Source of the DNA: Prochlorococcus marinus str. SB
Lineage (GTDB): Bacteria > Cyanobacteriota > Cyanobacteriia > PCC-6307 > Cyanobiaceae
Reading direction: 5' to 3'
NCBI RefSeq assembly: GCF_000760115.1
Contig: NZ_JNAS01000001.1
Location: 62,001 to 126,000, forward strand
Length of the DNA: 64,000 nucleotides
Position numbers and translations under genes: made by a program. Below are positions 19,816 through 29,555 of this stretch, one piece after another. The notes below the pieces were generated by a model. The model was not told the origin of the DNA, did no database searches, and worked only from the letters and a program-made list of their open reading frames with translations. Within the stretch, counting starts at the first letter, position 1. The number at the start of each line of letters is the position of its first letter.

Positions 19816-21136
19816 CTTTAATTCCTCCCTTTATTGAATAATTTTCTAGCATTTTTTCTACCTCTTTATTTTCCCTAACGGCACTATCAACGGGTTTATA
19901 TTTATGAGGCGCTAGGGCTTTCCCTCTTAAAATCGAACCAAGTGTAAGCATCGTAATTTTAAGTTGCTGTAATGGTTTCATAGACACAACTCTTTTGTAT
20001 AAGTAACTATCAAAAGTAAGTCTTTGAACATCCATGTCATCACACATCTCAACAAAGGCTTCTCTAGCAGAATCATTTCTATAGAAAATATTTTGAAGGA
20101 TTTCTAGCACCTTATAAGTTGTGCCATATTTTTTATCCCATTTTTTAAGATAGTTTTTTAAATCTTTTTCTGATGGAATTACTTGACCATTTTTTGATGC
20201 TTCAACAATTTCTTCAGCACACATTCTTCCGCTTTTTGCAGCAAAATAAATACCCTCTCCAGAACTTTTTGTAACATAACCAGCTGCATCACCAACCAAT
20301 GCCATTCTCCCAACTACCCTTCTTGGCCTTGGATGCTCTGGAATAGGGTGAGCTTCTACCTTTATTACTTCACCATTAACAAGTCTTTTCTTTGCCCTAT
20401 TTCTTACACCCTCTTGAAGTCCTTTAATTAATGACTGATTCTTTTGCATGGTTCCTGTGCCCACAGCAACATGATCATATTTAGGAAATACCCACCCATA
20501 AAAATCAGGAGAAACATCAGTTCCAACATACATTTCAGCAAGATCTTCGTAGTAACTCATTTCTTCTTTAGGCAATTTAATTCTTTCCTGAAATGCTATA
20601 GCAACTTTGTAATCACCTGCATCCATTGCTTTTGCGACTCTGCTATTGGCTCCATCAGCTCCGATCAAAAGATCAACAGTAAGCTCTTTTAGTTCCCCTT
20701 TTTTATCTCCATTCGTAAAATCTGAGTAGGAAAGCTTATATGGCCCTTGATTATTATCGCCAGTATCAATAGAAGTAACTAATCCATTTATTAATTTAGC
20801 ACCAAGATCTGATGCTCTGTTGCGCATAAAGGCATCCATAACTTCTCTTCTACACATCCCAATAAACTCATTATCACTTTTCCCATAAACTCTATCTAAA
20901 CTTATATCTACTTCTCTATTTGATGGAGATATCATTCTCATATGCCTTACTTTTCTATCAATAATTGACTCAGGCAAATCAAATTCTTCAACCATGCAAA
21001 GTGGAATTGCTCCTCCACATGGTTTCGCATTATCTAATTTTCTCTCGAATAGCCAAGTTTTTATTCCAGCTTTAGCAAGTATTTCTGCCGCACATGAACC
21101 ACTTGGACCTCCACCAATAACAGCTACCCTCAACAT
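19796..21136 (-). CDS. chlP: Geranylgeranyl reductase
   Basis: 446-aa flavoprotein that reduces geranylgeranyl to phytyl chains for (divinyl-)chlorophyll and tocopherol/phylloquinone. The N-terminal FAD-binding motif VIGGGPSGSCAAE (about residues 6-18) is followed by CGGAIPLCM, the VDLLIGADGANSRVA motif and the second FAD motif GRMALVGDAAGYVTKSSGEG (about 280-299). Length matches plant/cyanobacterial ChlP. ATG start. Its 3' end overlaps glyS by 20 bp; it is divergent from the VanY-like gene across 113 bp. Confidence 0.96.
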   Translation of the reverse strand: MLRVAVIGGGPSGSCAAEILAKAGIKTWLFERKLDNAKPCGGAIPLCMVEEFDLPESIIDRKVRHMRMISPSNREVDISLDRVYGKSDNEFIGMCRREVMDAFMRNRASDLGAKLINGLVTSIDTGDNNQGPYKLSYSDFTNGDKKGELKELTVDLLIGADGANSRVAKAMDAGDYKVAIAFQERIKLPKEEMSYYEDLAEMYVGTDVSPDFYGWVFPKYDHVAVGTGTMQKNQSLIKGLQEGVRNRAKKRLVNGEVIKVEAHPIPEHPRPRRVVGRMALVGDAAGYVTKSSGEGIYFAAKSGRMCAEEIVEASKNGQVIPSEKDLKNYLKKWDKKYGTTYKVLEILQNIFYRNDSAREAFVEMCDDMDVQRLTFDSYLYKRVVSMKPLQQLKITMLTLGSILRGKALAPHKYKPVDSAVRENKEVEKMLENYSIKGGIKVKSSKV

Positions 21137-21249
21137 ATGAAAAAAAATAAATACTGTATATAAAAACTACATCTTTTTTGCTTATAAAAGTGCATTTCTT
21201 AAAATAATAGTTAATATCGAAATATCTTTTCCAAATTCACTTCTAAATA

Positions 21250-21963
21250 TTGGAACTTAATAAAGATATCGATCAATTTGATTTACCACTTGCCAAAAGA
21301 ACTTACCTAAATAATCCAAATTCAACATTATTAAAAAAACTATTAATATTTTCTCCATTTCTTTTTCTTATCTTTTCTGTCGCTGCATTGCGATTAATTA
21401 AAAATATAGAAATAGGATCTCTTGATAATCTCAATTTTCAAGCTCAGATAAATCACGACCATAGAATTTTAGGTCATTTACCCTATGCGGAAATTTCTAA
21501 GGAGAAACTAGTTTTAATTGAGCCTAATATTGAAGTTCATATGGATATGCGCGATTCTCTAATAAAGATGAGAGAAGAAGCCAAAAAGGATGGGATATAT
21601 TTAGTCTTCTTGAGTGGTTATAGATCAATAAATTTGCAAAACGATATCTTTTATTCTTTAAAATCTATTAGAAATCAAGAGGCGGCAGAAAGAGCTAGAG
21701 TTTCAGCCCCTCCAGGGTATTCCGAACATAGTACAGGTTTCGCAATCGATATTGGTGATGCTACTCAAAGAGAGACAGACTTTGAAACCGACTTCGAAAA
21801 TACTGCCGCCTTTAGATGGTTAATAAAAAATGCAGCTAAGTTTCACTTTAAGTTATCGTTCAACAAAGATAATAAATATATAGATTACGAACCCTGGCAT
21901 TGGAGATATGAAGGGTCAATTGAAGCATTAAAAGTTTTTGAAAGCTCAAATAGAAAATTATAA
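21250..21963 (+). CDS. D-alanyl-D-alanine carboxypeptidase (VanY family, M15B), membrane-anchored
   Basis: 237-aa zinc carboxypeptidase acting on peptidoglycan stem peptides. A single N-terminal signal-anchor helix lies at about residues 33-50 (IFSPFLFLIFSVAALRLI). The periplasmic catalytic domain has the zinc motifs SEHSTGFAIDIGDA (His, Asp) and EPWHWRYEG (catalytic Glu, His), plus SGYRS before them. The start is TTG 21250; no ATG in a suitable position. Standalone gene between chlP and typA. Likely trims pentapeptides in wall remodelling; nothing nearby suggests antibiotic resistance. Confidence 0.88.
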   Translation: MELNKDIDQFDLPLAKRTYLNNPNSTLLKKLLIFSPFLFLIFSVAALRLIKNIEIGSLDNLNFQAQINHDHRILGHLPYAEISKEKLVLIEPNIEVHMDMRDSLIKMREEAKKDGIYLVFLSGYRSINLQNDIFYSLKSIRNQEAAERARVSAPPGYSEHSTGFAIDIGDATQRETDFETDFENTAAFRWLIKNAAKFHFKLSFNKDNKYIDYEPWHWRYEGSIEALKVFESSNRKL

Positions 21964-22090
21964 ATCTAATTCATTAATCAATTATTCTATAAATTATATT
22001 TTTCAAAGTCTTAAAGAGAAAATTCTCATAATAAGCATACTTTGAGTTAGCCTTAATAAAGTCAATCTAATATTTATATAAATTCTATAA

Positions 22091-23887
22091 ATGTCATCTT
22101 CGATAAAAGAAATTAGAAATGTTGCAATTATTGCTCACGTAGATCATGGGAAAACAACCCTTGTAGATGCATTGTTATCTCAATCAGGAATATTTAGAGA
22201 CAATGAAGTCATCCCTACATGTGTAATGGATTCAAATGATCTTGAAAGAGAAAGGGGGATAACAATTCTCTCAAAAAATACTGCAGTCAACTACAAAGAT
22301 ACCAGAATTAATATTATAGATACACCTGGACATGCTGATTTTGGAGGAGAAGTCGAAAGGGTTTTGGGAATGGTTGATGGTTGTCTGCTTATTGTTGATG
22401 CAAATGAGGGGCCTATGCCTCAAACAAGATTTGTTTTAAAAAAAGCATTAGAAAAAGGACTCAGGCCTATAGTCTTTGTAAATAAAATCGATAGGCCACG
22501 AGTAGTACCAGAAATAGCAATTGATAAGGTCCTTGATTTGTTTTTGGAGTTAGGTGCTGATGATGATCAATGTGATTTCCCTTATCTTTTTGGGAGTGGC
22601 TTATCTGGTTTCGCAAAAGAAGAGATGGAATCTAATAGTGACAATATGATGCCTCTTTTTGAAGCTATTATTAGACACGTTCCACCTCCAGTAGGTGATT
22701 CTAATAAGCCTCTTCAGCTACAAATAACTACTTTGGACTATTCTGATTTCTTAGGCAGAATAGTAATTGGGAAGATTCACAATGGAACTATAAAAAATGG
22801 GCAACTGGCTAGTTTAATTAAAGAAAACGGAAAAACTATTAAAGGTAAGGTTAGTAAGCTTTTAGGATTTGAAGGATTACAAAGAATTGATATTAATGAA
22901 GCATTTGCAGGTGATATTGTTGCTGTTTCTGGTTTCGATGAAGTCAATATTGGTGAGACCATAGCATGTCCCGATTCTCCTCATCCTCTTCCATTAATCA
23001 AAGTTGATGAACCGACCTTAAATATGACTTTTGTTGTCAATGATTCACCCTTCGCGGGTAAGGAAGGGAAATTTGTTACGAGTAGACAATTAAAAAATAG
23101 ATTGGAGAGGGAACTTTTAACAAATGTTGCCCTGAGAGTAGAAGAAACTGATTCTCCTGACAGGTTCTCAGTTTCAGGAAGAGGAGAATTACATCTTGGG
23201 ATATTGATTGAAACTATGAGAAGAGAGGGTTTTGAGTTTCAAATCTCACAACCTCAAGTAATTTTCAGAGAAATTGATAATGTTGAATGTGAGCCTATAG
23301 AGACTTTGGTTTTAGATGTACCTGAAGTATCTGTTGGTTCTTGTATCGAAAAACTTGGATCTAGAAAGGCAGAGATGAAAAATATGCAGACAAGTTCAGA
23401 TGGTAGAACTCAATTAGAATTTCTTGTTCCATCAAGAGGATTAATTGGATTTCGTGGCGAATTCGTAAGGATAACCAGAGGTGAAGGTATTATGAGTCAT
23501 TCTTTTTATGAATATAAACCTAAAACAGGAGACTTTGAAACCAGAAGGAATGGCGTTCTTATAGCTTTTGAGGAAGGTGTAGCCACATTTTATGCTTTAA
23601 AGAATGCGGAAGATAGGGGAGTTTATTTCATTAAACCTGGAGTTAAAGTTTATAAAGGAATGATAATTGGAGAGAATAATCGACCTCAAGATCTTGAGTT
23701 GAATATATGTAAAACTAAGCAGTTGACTAATATGAGGTCTGCAGGGGCAGAAGAACTTGATACTTTGCAGTCACCTGTCGATATTACTCTTGAAAGAGCA
23801 CTCGAATATATTGGTCCAGATGAAATGCTAGAGGTAACACCGGATTCAATAAGAATGAGAAAAATAAATAAAAAGAAAAAAAATTAG
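22091..23887 (+). CDS. typA: Translational GTPase TypA/BipA
   Basis: 598-aa ribosome-associated GTPase of the EF-G/LepA superfamily, linked to stress adaptation and ribosome assembly. G-motifs: [10 protein letters not shown] (G1, near residue 16), ERERGITI (G2), [10 protein letters not shown] (G3) and NKIDRP (G4). EF-G-like domains III and V follow, with [18 protein letters not shown] and [10 protein letters not shown]. The C-terminal domain unique to BipA ends in a Lys-rich tail ([10 protein letters not shown]). ATG start; DUF309 gene follows 12 bp after the stop. Confidence 0.96.
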   Translation: MSSSIKEIRNVAIIAHVDHGKTTLVDALLSQSGIFRDNEVIPTCVMDSNDLERERGITILSKNTAVNYKDTRINIIDTPGHADFGGEVERVLGMVDGCLLIVDANEGPMPQTRFVLKKALEKGLRPIVFVNKIDRPRVVPEIAIDKVLDLFLELGADDDQCDFPYLFGSGLSGFAKEEMESNSDNMMPLFEAIIRHVPPPVGDSNKPLQLQITTLDYSDFLGRIVIGKIHNGTIKNGQLASLIKENGKTIKGKVSKLLGFEGLQRIDINEAFAGDIVAVSGFDEVNIGETIACPDSPHPLPLIKVDEPTLNMTFVVNDSPFAGKEGKFVTSRQLKNRLERELLTNVALRVEETDSPDRFSVSGRGELHLGILIETMRREGFEFQISQPQVIFREIDNVECEPIETLVLDVPEVSVGSCIEKLGSRKAEMKNMQTSSDGRTQLEFLVPSRGLIGFRGEFVRITRGEGIMSHSFYEYKPKTGDFETRRNGVLIAFEEGVATFYALKNAEDRGVYFIKPGVKVYKGMIIGENNRPQDLELNICKTKQLTNMRSAGAEELDTLQSPVDITLERALEYIGPDEMLEVTPDSIRMRKINKKKKN

Positions 23888-23899
23888 TAATTTTTTTTA

Positions 23900-24268
23900 A
23901 TGAACGAAGAAAGTACAAAAAGTTTTCAAGATTCCCTTTTTAGAGCTTTAAATCTTTTTAACAAACATGAATGGTATGAAGCTCATGATGCTTTTGAAGA
24001 AATATGGAATTCCGTAGATGGTGACGAACGACAAGTTATCCAAGGAATTTTACAGGTATCTGTTTCTCAGTTTCACTTAAGTAAAGGTAATCTAAATGGA
24101 GCTACTATTTTGCTTGGAGAGGGTTTAGGTAGAATAAAAACTAGAACCAAGATTGATATAGGGATTGATCTTGAGTCCTTCTGCCAATGTTTGGAAGATT
24201 TATTAAGGAAATTACAATATAAAGAACTATTAAACGAGAACGATAAGCCTTTTTTGAAAACTCTTTAA
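23900..24268 (+). CDS. DUF309 family protein
   Basis: 122-aa all-helical protein of the DUF309 family, recognised by the core HEWYEAHDAFEEIWNSVDGDERQVIQGILQ-type pattern at about residues 20-50, in which the HxxxAHDxxE residues are the invariant family signature. Biochemical function is unknown for the family. It lies 12 bp after typA. Its TAA stop overlaps the ATG of the following 30-codon ORF (TAATG at 24266-24270), so the unit continues toward lptB. Confidence 0.85.
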   Translation: MNEESTKSFQDSLFRALNLFNKHEWYEAHDAFEEIWNSVDGDERQVIQGILQVSVSQFHLSKGNLNGATILLGEGLGRIKTRTKIDIGIDLESFCQCLEDLLRKLQYKELLNENDKPFLKTL

Positions 24269-24360
24269 TGAATATATCTTTATCTTCAATTAAATTGTTA
24301 TTATCTATTTCATTTTTTTTTCAAGAAAATAAGAAACCTAATCAATCTCAAGGAAAATGA
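24268..24360 (+). pseudogene. 30-codon coupled ORF, candidate relict of an lptA/ostA-like gene
   Basis: The ATG overlaps the DUF309 stop (TAATG) and its TGA overlaps the lptB start (ATGA at 24357-24360), so the ORF is tightly coupled on both sides. The product starts MNISLSSIKLLLSISFFF, which looks like the n- and h-regions of a signal peptide, and stops after twelve polar residues. In many cyanobacteria an OstA/LptA-like periplasmic protein precedes lptB. I infer that an internal deletion may have fused the signal-peptide start to the extreme 3' end of such a gene. It could instead be a genuine micro-protein or a spacer ORF for coupling. Confidence 0.4.
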
Positions 24361-25085
24361 ACCTAAAGATTAATAATGTATCACTTTCAATTAAAGGAAG
24401 ATTAATCGTAAATGATGTTTCTATAACTGTTAATCCAGGGGAAGTTGTAGGTTTGATGGGACCTAATGGTGCTGGAAAAACTACAACTTTTAATCTTGCA
24501 GTTGGGAATATAAAACCGGATAAAGGTAAAATTTTAATGAATGGGAAAAATATAACCAATCTTTCTTTACCAATTAGATCAAGACTTGGGTTAGGTTACT
24601 TAACTCAGGAAGCGAGTATATTTAGAGATCTCACTGTTAAGGATAATATAGATTTGGCTTTACAAAATTCATCTTATAGTAGAGCAGCGATAAGAAATAG
24701 AAGAGAACAGTTAATTAATGAATTTAATTTGAATAACTTTGTAGATAATTATGGTTATCAACTTTCAGGAGGAGAGAGGAGGAGGTGTGAGATAGCTAGG
24801 GCACTCACGGTAGGTAGAAAAGGACCTAAATATTTGTTATTAGACGAACCGTTTGCTGGGATAGATCCCTTGGCTGTTAATGATTTAAAGAAACTAATTC
24901 TTAAATTAAGTAGTGACGGGGTAGGGATCCTCATTACAGACCATAATGTAAGGGAAACCCTTTTGATTACAAACAAGTCATATGTATTAAGTGAAGGAAA
25001 AATCTTAGCTAATGGTTCATCAAGTGAATTAGCTGATAATCCAATAGTGAAGAAGTATTATCTAGGAGATAATTTCAAACTTTGA
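24357..25085 (+). CDS. lptB: LptB-type ABC transporter ATPase (lipopolysaccharide export)
   Basis: 242-aa ATPase with the LptB/YhbG-type sequence: Walker A GPNGAGKTT (about 35-43), Q-loop LGYLTQEASIFRDLTV, signature LSGGERRRCEIARAL, Walker B YLLLDEPFAGIDP and H-loop ITDHNVRETL. The GYLTQEASIFR and ITDHNVRETL stretches are diagnostic for LptB against other families. It powers LPS transport from the inner membrane with the LptFG permease, which is not adjacent here. Translation is probably coupled to the preceding 30-codon ORF through ATGA. Confidence 0.92.
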   Translation: MNLKINNVSLSIKGRLIVNDVSITVNPGEVVGLMGPNGAGKTTTFNLAVGNIKPDKGKILMNGKNITNLSLPIRSRLGLGYLTQEASIFRDLTVKDNIDLALQNSSYSRAAIRNRREQLINEFNLNNFVDNYGYQLSGGERRRCEIARALTVGRKGPKYLLLDEPFAGIDPLAVNDLKKLILKLSSDGVGILITDHNVRETLLITNKSYVLSEGKILANGSSSELADNPIVKKYYLGDNFKL

Positions 25086-25197
25086 AATCCTTTTGCAAAA
25101 TAAATTAAAACTTAATTATTAAAGATTTACTCATATATAAATGATTTAAATTATTATTTGGATGTCATAGAATAATAAAAAAGGAAAAATTTCCTGG

Positions 25198-26127
25198 ATG
25201 ATACTAGATAATCTTTTTAAAAATTTAATATATGACCCAGTTTCAGTCTTGGGTATTTTAGTCTTTTATTTTTTATTAGTTAATTTACCAATATCTTTAG
25301 GTGCATTTTTCAGGAAAAAGCCTTCTTCTGTTGTAAGACTTATTACGATTTTAGTGAACTTACTCATAACATTACAATTACTTTTTAGGTGGTCAATTTC
25401 TGGGCACTTTCCTATTAGCAATTTGTATGAATCTCTTTATTTCCTTACTTGGGGTATTACATTAGGTCAACTATTGGTTGAAAAAGAATACCCAACTCCA
25501 ATAATTCCCTCAATTGCTATACCTATTGAGTTACTGACTGTGGCTTTTGCTTGTTTTGTTTTACCTGAGGATTTGAAATTATCATCAAACTTAGTTCCAG
25601 CTTTAAGGTCTAGTTGGTTAGTGATGCATGTTAGCGTCGTAATGCTTAGTTATGCAGCATTAATAATAGGTTCTTTACTTTCTATGTCCGTTTTGTTTAT
25701 TAATAAAAATAAGCCGCTTCAAATCAGAAGTAGTTCTACAGGTATAGGAGGATTTAAACTTTCAAATAGCTATCCCGTAAATGATTTAGTTGAACCTATT
25801 GAATTTTCTCATTCAGAAGAATTAGATACATTAAGTTATCGTTCTATTTTAGTAGGTTTTGTTCTTTTGACTCTCGGTTTAATTTCAGGTGCAGTTTGGG
25901 CTAATGAGGCCTGGGGTACATGGTGGAGTTGGGACCCAAAAGAAACATGGGCATTTATCTCATGGTTGTTTTATGCCGCTTATCTTCATATGAGAATAAG
26001 CAAGGGTTGGCAAGGACGCAAACCGGCATTATTAGCCTCTACAGGCTTTTTAGTTGTTTTAGTTTGTTATTTAGGAGTAAATTTTTTAGGAATAGGGTTA
26101 CACAGTTATGGATGGATATTTGGGTGA
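25198..26127 (+). CDS. ccsA: Cytochrome c biogenesis protein CcsA (system II)
   Basis: 309-aa multi-spanning membrane protein for heme handling in system II c-type cytochrome assembly (cytochrome f, c6, c550). The tryptophan-rich WWD motif [15 protein letters not shown] is at about residues 239-253, with conserved flanking histidines (the VMHVS segment near 142 and the GLHSYGW C-terminus). About eight hydrophobic helices. ATG start at 25198. Convergent with rpe; a hairpin overlapping its stop may terminate transcription. Partner Ccs1/CcsB is not in the window. Confidence 0.95.
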   Translation: MILDNLFKNLIYDPVSVLGILVFYFLLVNLPISLGAFFRKKPSSVVRLITILVNLLITLQLLFRWSISGHFPISNLYESLYFLTWGITLGQLLVEKEYPTPIIPSIAIPIELLTVAFACFVLPEDLKLSSNLVPALRSSWLVMHVSVVMLSYAALIIGSLLSMSVLFINKNKPLQIRSSSTGIGGFKLSNSYPVNDLVEPIEFSHSEELDTLSYRSILVGFVLLTLGLISGAVWANEAWGTWWSWDPKETWAFISWLFYAAYLHMRISKGWQGRKPALLASTGFLVVLVCYLGVNFLGIGLHSYGWIFG

Positions 26128-26140
26128 TTAAGAAATCACC
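26123..26140 (+). terminator. Hairpin at the ccsA/rpe convergent junction
   Basis: GGTGATT (26123-26129) and AATCACC (26134-26140) form a perfect 7-bp stem with a 4-nt loop. The ccsA stop codon lies within the left arm. It is followed on the plus strand only by a weak T-rich stretch, so a modest terminator between the convergent ccsA and rpe is the most likely reading. Confidence 0.4.
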
Positions 26141-26151
26141 TATCTTATTGA

Positions 26152-26907
26152 TTAAGACTCTGAAAGTACATTCCCTTTTTGTGCTTCTAGTGCAACTTTT
26201 CTCAAGTCATCACATCCTTCTTTTAATGTTGGGTAAGCAAACATTCCGCTACCTGCAATAAAACAATTAGCACCAGCATCGGCACATTGTGAAATAGTCC
26301 AATTTGCTTTTATCCCTCCATCAACTTCAATGTCGACATTTAAGTTTTTTTCGATAATAAAGTTTCTTATTTCTCTTATTTTATTAAGCATTGTTGGTAT
26401 GTAAGCTTGTCCTCCAAAGCCCGGATTAACTGTCATAACCAAAACATGATCAACCATATCCATAATGTTTTTAATCATTTCAAAAGGAGTATGAGGGTTT
26501 AATGCAACAGAAGGAGATCCTCCTAGATCTCTTATTCTTCCGAGAACCCTATGCAAATGAATATTTGCTTCGGCATGAGCTATTACTACTCCTGGTTCAC
26601 CATTCGCCCCTTTTGTGGCGTTAACATAAGATTCAAGCATGGTTTCACAGTTGTATTGGCTCACCATTAATTGAGTTTCAAAAGGGACATTACAATATTT
26701 CCTGCATGCAGCAATCATTTCAGGACCGAACGTAAGATTTGGTACGAAATTTCCATCCATTACATCAAATTGAATTCTATCTACCCCAGCCTCCTCGAGC
26801 TCTTTCACACATGCCCCCATATTTGCCCAATCAGCTGGTAAAACTGAAGGAATTATTTGAATTGGTCTATTAACACCAGCTAAGATTGTTTGATTTGACT
26901 CAGTCAT
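26152..26907 (-). CDS. rpe: Ribulose-phosphate 3-epimerase
   Basis: 251-aa TIM-barrel epimerase interconverting ribulose-5-phosphate and xylulose-5-phosphate in the Calvin and oxidative pentose-phosphate cycles. Signatures: PSVLPADWANMG, VDRIQFDVMDGNFVPNLTFG (catalytic Asp, metal His region), VMTVNPGFGGQAYIP and DIEVDGGIKANW. A ~25-residue N-terminal extension precedes the barrel, as in cyanobacterial homologues. ATG start. Divergent from glpX over a 187-bp region carrying two hairpins, so two carbon-cycle genes share one regulatory interval. Confidence 0.97.
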   Translation of the reverse strand: MTESNQTILAGVNRPIQIIPSVLPADWANMGACVKELEEAGVDRIQFDVMDGNFVPNLTFGPEMIAACRKYCNVPFETQLMVSQYNCETMLESYVNATKGANGEPGVVIAHAEANIHLHRVLGRIRDLGGSPSVALNPHTPFEMIKNIMDMVDHVLVMTVNPGFGGQAYIPTMLNKIREIRNFIIEKNLNVDIEVDGGIKANWTISQCADAGANCFIAGSGMFAYPTLKEGCDDLRKVALEAQKGNVLSES

Positions 26908-26973
26908 TTTATTTTTAAAATATTTAATAAAGATACTATATTTAGTTGTTTATTCCTAATTTCAAGTCACGGC

Positions 26974-27054
26974 CTGATAAAGTATCAGCTGTAAAGAGTT
27001 AAAAAAAGCTTACTAGCATAATAATTCTCATAAAAAATGACATTTTTTATGAGA
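26974..27054. promoter_or_regulatory. Two hairpins in the rpe/glpX intergenic region
   Basis: This 187-bp divergent interval holds CTGATA-AAG-TATCAG (26974-26988, 6-bp stem, 3-nt loop) and a perfect 12-bp inverted repeat, 27026-27037 with 27043-27054, around a 5-nt loop. The larger hairpin ends 40 nt before the glpX GTG start. It lacks a T-tail and so is not a classic terminator. It may act in the glpX 5' UTR or as an operator. The pairings are seen; the function is unknown. Confidence 0.45.
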
Positions 27055-27094
27055 TCATACTCAAAACCTTTAAGAAAATCCTCAAAATTTAATT

Positions 27095-28096
27095 GTGAAT
27101 CAAACTTTAATTCAAGAAATTCTCGAAGTTGTCGAGCAAGCTGCTATTGCCTCAGCAAAACTAACAGGACTTGGTCAAAAAGATGAAGCTGATGCTGCAG
27201 CTGTCGAAGCAATGAGATTGCGAATGGGCAAAATTGAAATGAAAGGGAAAATTGTTATTGGAGAGGGTGAAAGAGATGAAGCGCCTATGCTTTATATAGG
27301 TGAAGAGGTTGGTAGTGGGAGTGGCCCAGGGGTCGATTTTGCAGTAGATCCTTGTGAAGGAACTAATCTTTGTGCCAACAATCAAAGAGGTTCTATGGCC
27401 GTTTTAGCTGCCTCTGATACGGGTGGCCTTTTCAATGCTCCTGATTTTTACATGAACAAATTAGCAGCACCTCCTGCGGCCAAAGGTAAAGTAGATATTA
27501 GAAATTCAGCTACTGAAAACTTGAAGATACTAAGTGATTGCTTAGGTCTTTCTATTGATGAGCTTACTGTTGTTGTAATGGATAGAACTAGGCATAAAGA
27601 TTTAATTAAGGAGATCCGAGGATGTGGTGCAAAAGTACAACCGATTTCTGATGGTGATGTTCAAGCTGCGATTGCATGTGGTTTTGCAGGAACTGGAACA
27701 CATTGCTTGATGGGTATAGGCGCTGCTCCCGAGGGCGTTATTTCAGCTGCTGCAATGAGAGCTCTAGGAGGACACTTTCAAGGGCAACTAGTTTATGATC
27801 CAGCAATCGCTCAAACTTCTGAATGGGCAGATTACACAAAAGAAGGAAATATAAAACGTCTCAATGAAATGGGCATAACCGATATAGATAAAATCTATGA
27901 AGCTAATGAATTGGCCTCCGGAGAAAATGTTGTTTTCGCTGGAAGTGGCATAACTGATGGATTACTATTTGACGGAGTTAAATTTGAAAGGGATTGTGTT
28001 AGGACAAGCAGTCTAGTTATTAGTACATTAGATAGTACTGCAAGGTTTACAAATACTGTCCATATAAAAGATGGTGCTAAGAGTATCAGCCTTTAA
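27095..28096 (+). CDS. glpX: Bifunctional fructose-1,6/sedoheptulose-1,7-bisphosphatase, class II (GlpX type)
   Basis: 333-aa class II bisphosphatase that performs both Calvin-cycle bisphosphatase steps in cyanobacteria. Motifs: [18 protein letters not shown] (metal-binding Glu region), [17 protein letters not shown] (VDPxEGT signature), [14 protein letters not shown] and [12 protein letters not shown]. The start is GTG 27095, matching the family N-terminus [17 protein letters not shown]. Intact. First gene of a run glpX-hemA-glgC-gnd-pgl, although hemA to glgC has a 130-bp gap that could hold a separate promoter. Confidence 0.96.
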   Translation: MNQTLIQEILEVVEQAAIASAKLTGLGQKDEADAAAVEAMRLRMGKIEMKGKIVIGEGERDEAPMLYIGEEVGSGSGPGVDFAVDPCEGTNLCANNQRGSMAVLAASDTGGLFNAPDFYMNKLAAPPAAKGKVDIRNSATENLKILSDCLGLSIDELTVVVMDRTRHKDLIKEIRGCGAKVQPISDGDVQAAIACGFAGTGTHCLMGIGAAPEGVISAAAMRALGGHFQGQLVYDPAIAQTSEWADYTKEGNIKRLNEMGITDIDKIYEANELASGENVVFAGSGITDGLLFDGVKFERDCVRTSSLVISTLDSTARFTNTVHIKDGAKSISL

Positions 28097-28114
28097 AAAT
28101 TCATTGTTGATATT

Positions 28115-29425
28115 ATGCATATTGTTGTCGTCGGACTGAGTCATCGCACGGCACCTGTTGAAGTGCGTGAGAAATTAAGTATTCCTGACCAATCTATAAC
28201 AGAATCATTGAAGGCATTAAAAGCTTTCTCTGATGTATTAGAGGTATCAATCTTAAGTACTTGTAATAGGCTGGAAATATATGCACTAGTAAAGGATAAA
28301 AATACTGGAATTTCATCTATAAAAGAATTTATATCAGAATATTCTGGAATTATTTTTGAAGATTTAAATCCACATCTTTTTTGCTTTAGACAGGAAGAAG
28401 CAGTTTTGCATTTGATGAAAGTCTCGGCAGGACTAGATAGCCTCGTTTTAGGTGAAGGACAAATCCTTTCGCAGGTAAAAAAAATGATGAGATTAGGTCA
28501 AGAGAATCAATCTACCGGACCAATTCTTAATAGATTATTAACTCAATCAGTTAGTACAGGTAAAAAAGTAAGATCTGAAACAAATTTAGGAACTGGAGCC
28601 GTATCAATAAGTTCAGCAGCGGTAGAACTTGCCCAACTAAAAATAGGCCAAGAAAAGGGTTTCGATACTCTTGTAAGTTTGGAATCAGAGAATGTTCTTG
28701 TTGTTGGCGCGGGAAGAATGAGTAGGCTTTTAATAACTCATCTAAAATCTAAAGGATGTCATAAACTTATCATTCTAAATAGAAATATTGATAGAGCATT
28801 AAATCTTGCTAAAGACTTCCCTGATTTAGAGATTGTTTGTAGAGGTTTAAACGAATTAGAAGAAAAAATATCACTATCTTCCATTGTTTTTACCAGTACT
28901 GCTTCTGAAGAGCCAATTATTGATCTCGCAAAAATTGAAAAATTAAATTTGAGTAATAGACTTAAATTTATTGATATTGGTGTACCGAGAAATATATCTA
29001 ATGATGTAAAACAACATGAATTTGTAAAATCATTTGATGTTGATGACTTACAAGAGGTCGTTTCAAGAAATCAAGAATTTAGACAGAAAATAGCAAAGGA
29101 AGCGGAATCTTTAGTAGAAGAAGAAAGGATCATTTTTCTAGAATGGTGGGCAAGTTTAGAGGCGGTTCCAGTAATTAATAAACTTAGATCAGATTTGGAG
29201 TTAATTAGAAAAGAGGAATTGCAAAAAGCACTTAGCAGGATGGGACCAGATTTTTCGGCTCGAGAAAGAAAAGTTGTGGAAGCTCTTACTAAAGGAATTA
29301 TCAATAAAATACTTCACACGCCTGTTACCAAGTTGAGAAGTCCTCAATCAAGAGAAGAAAGACAAGTTTCTTTGAAAATCGTTGAAAAATTGTTTTCTTT
29401 GGTAGAAGAGGATAAAAATAACTAA
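28115..29425 (+). CDS. hemA: Glutamyl-tRNA reductase
   Basis: 436-aa enzyme that reduces glutamyl-tRNA to glutamate-1-semialdehyde, the first committed step to heme, chlorophyll and bilins. The nucleophile Cys is in SILSTCNRLEIYA (near residue 50). The HxGxxSLVxGExQI-type region GLDSLVLGEGQILSQVK and the NADPH Rossmann motif VLVVGAGRMSRLL follow, and a C-terminal dimerisation helix spans about 330-430. Length matches the family. ATG start 18 bp after glpX. Confidence 0.97.
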   Translation: MHIVVVGLSHRTAPVEVREKLSIPDQSITESLKALKAFSDVLEVSILSTCNRLEIYALVKDKNTGISSIKEFISEYSGIIFEDLNPHLFCFRQEEAVLHLMKVSAGLDSLVLGEGQILSQVKKMMRLGQENQSTGPILNRLLTQSVSTGKKVRSETNLGTGAVSISSAAVELAQLKIGQEKGFDTLVSLESENVLVVGAGRMSRLLITHLKSKGCHKLIILNRNIDRALNLAKDFPDLEIVCRGLNELEEKISLSSIVFTSTASEEPIIDLAKIEKLNLSNRLKFIDIGVPRNISNDVKQHEFVKSFDVDDLQEVVSRNQEFRQKIAKEAESLVEEERIIFLEWWASLEAVPVINKLRSDLELIRKEELQKALSRMGPDFSARERKVVEALTKGIINKILHTPVTKLRSPQSREERQVSLKIVEKLFSLVEEDKNN

Positions 29426-29555
29426 CTTTTTTCGATTTATATTAAGTTTTTCCAGTGATTTATCGAAATACCTTCGTAAACTGACCATTAGTATTTCTAA
29501 ATATGCCCATAATCAGTTACTTTAAGTAGTTGTATATCTACCTCCATTAGATTTA

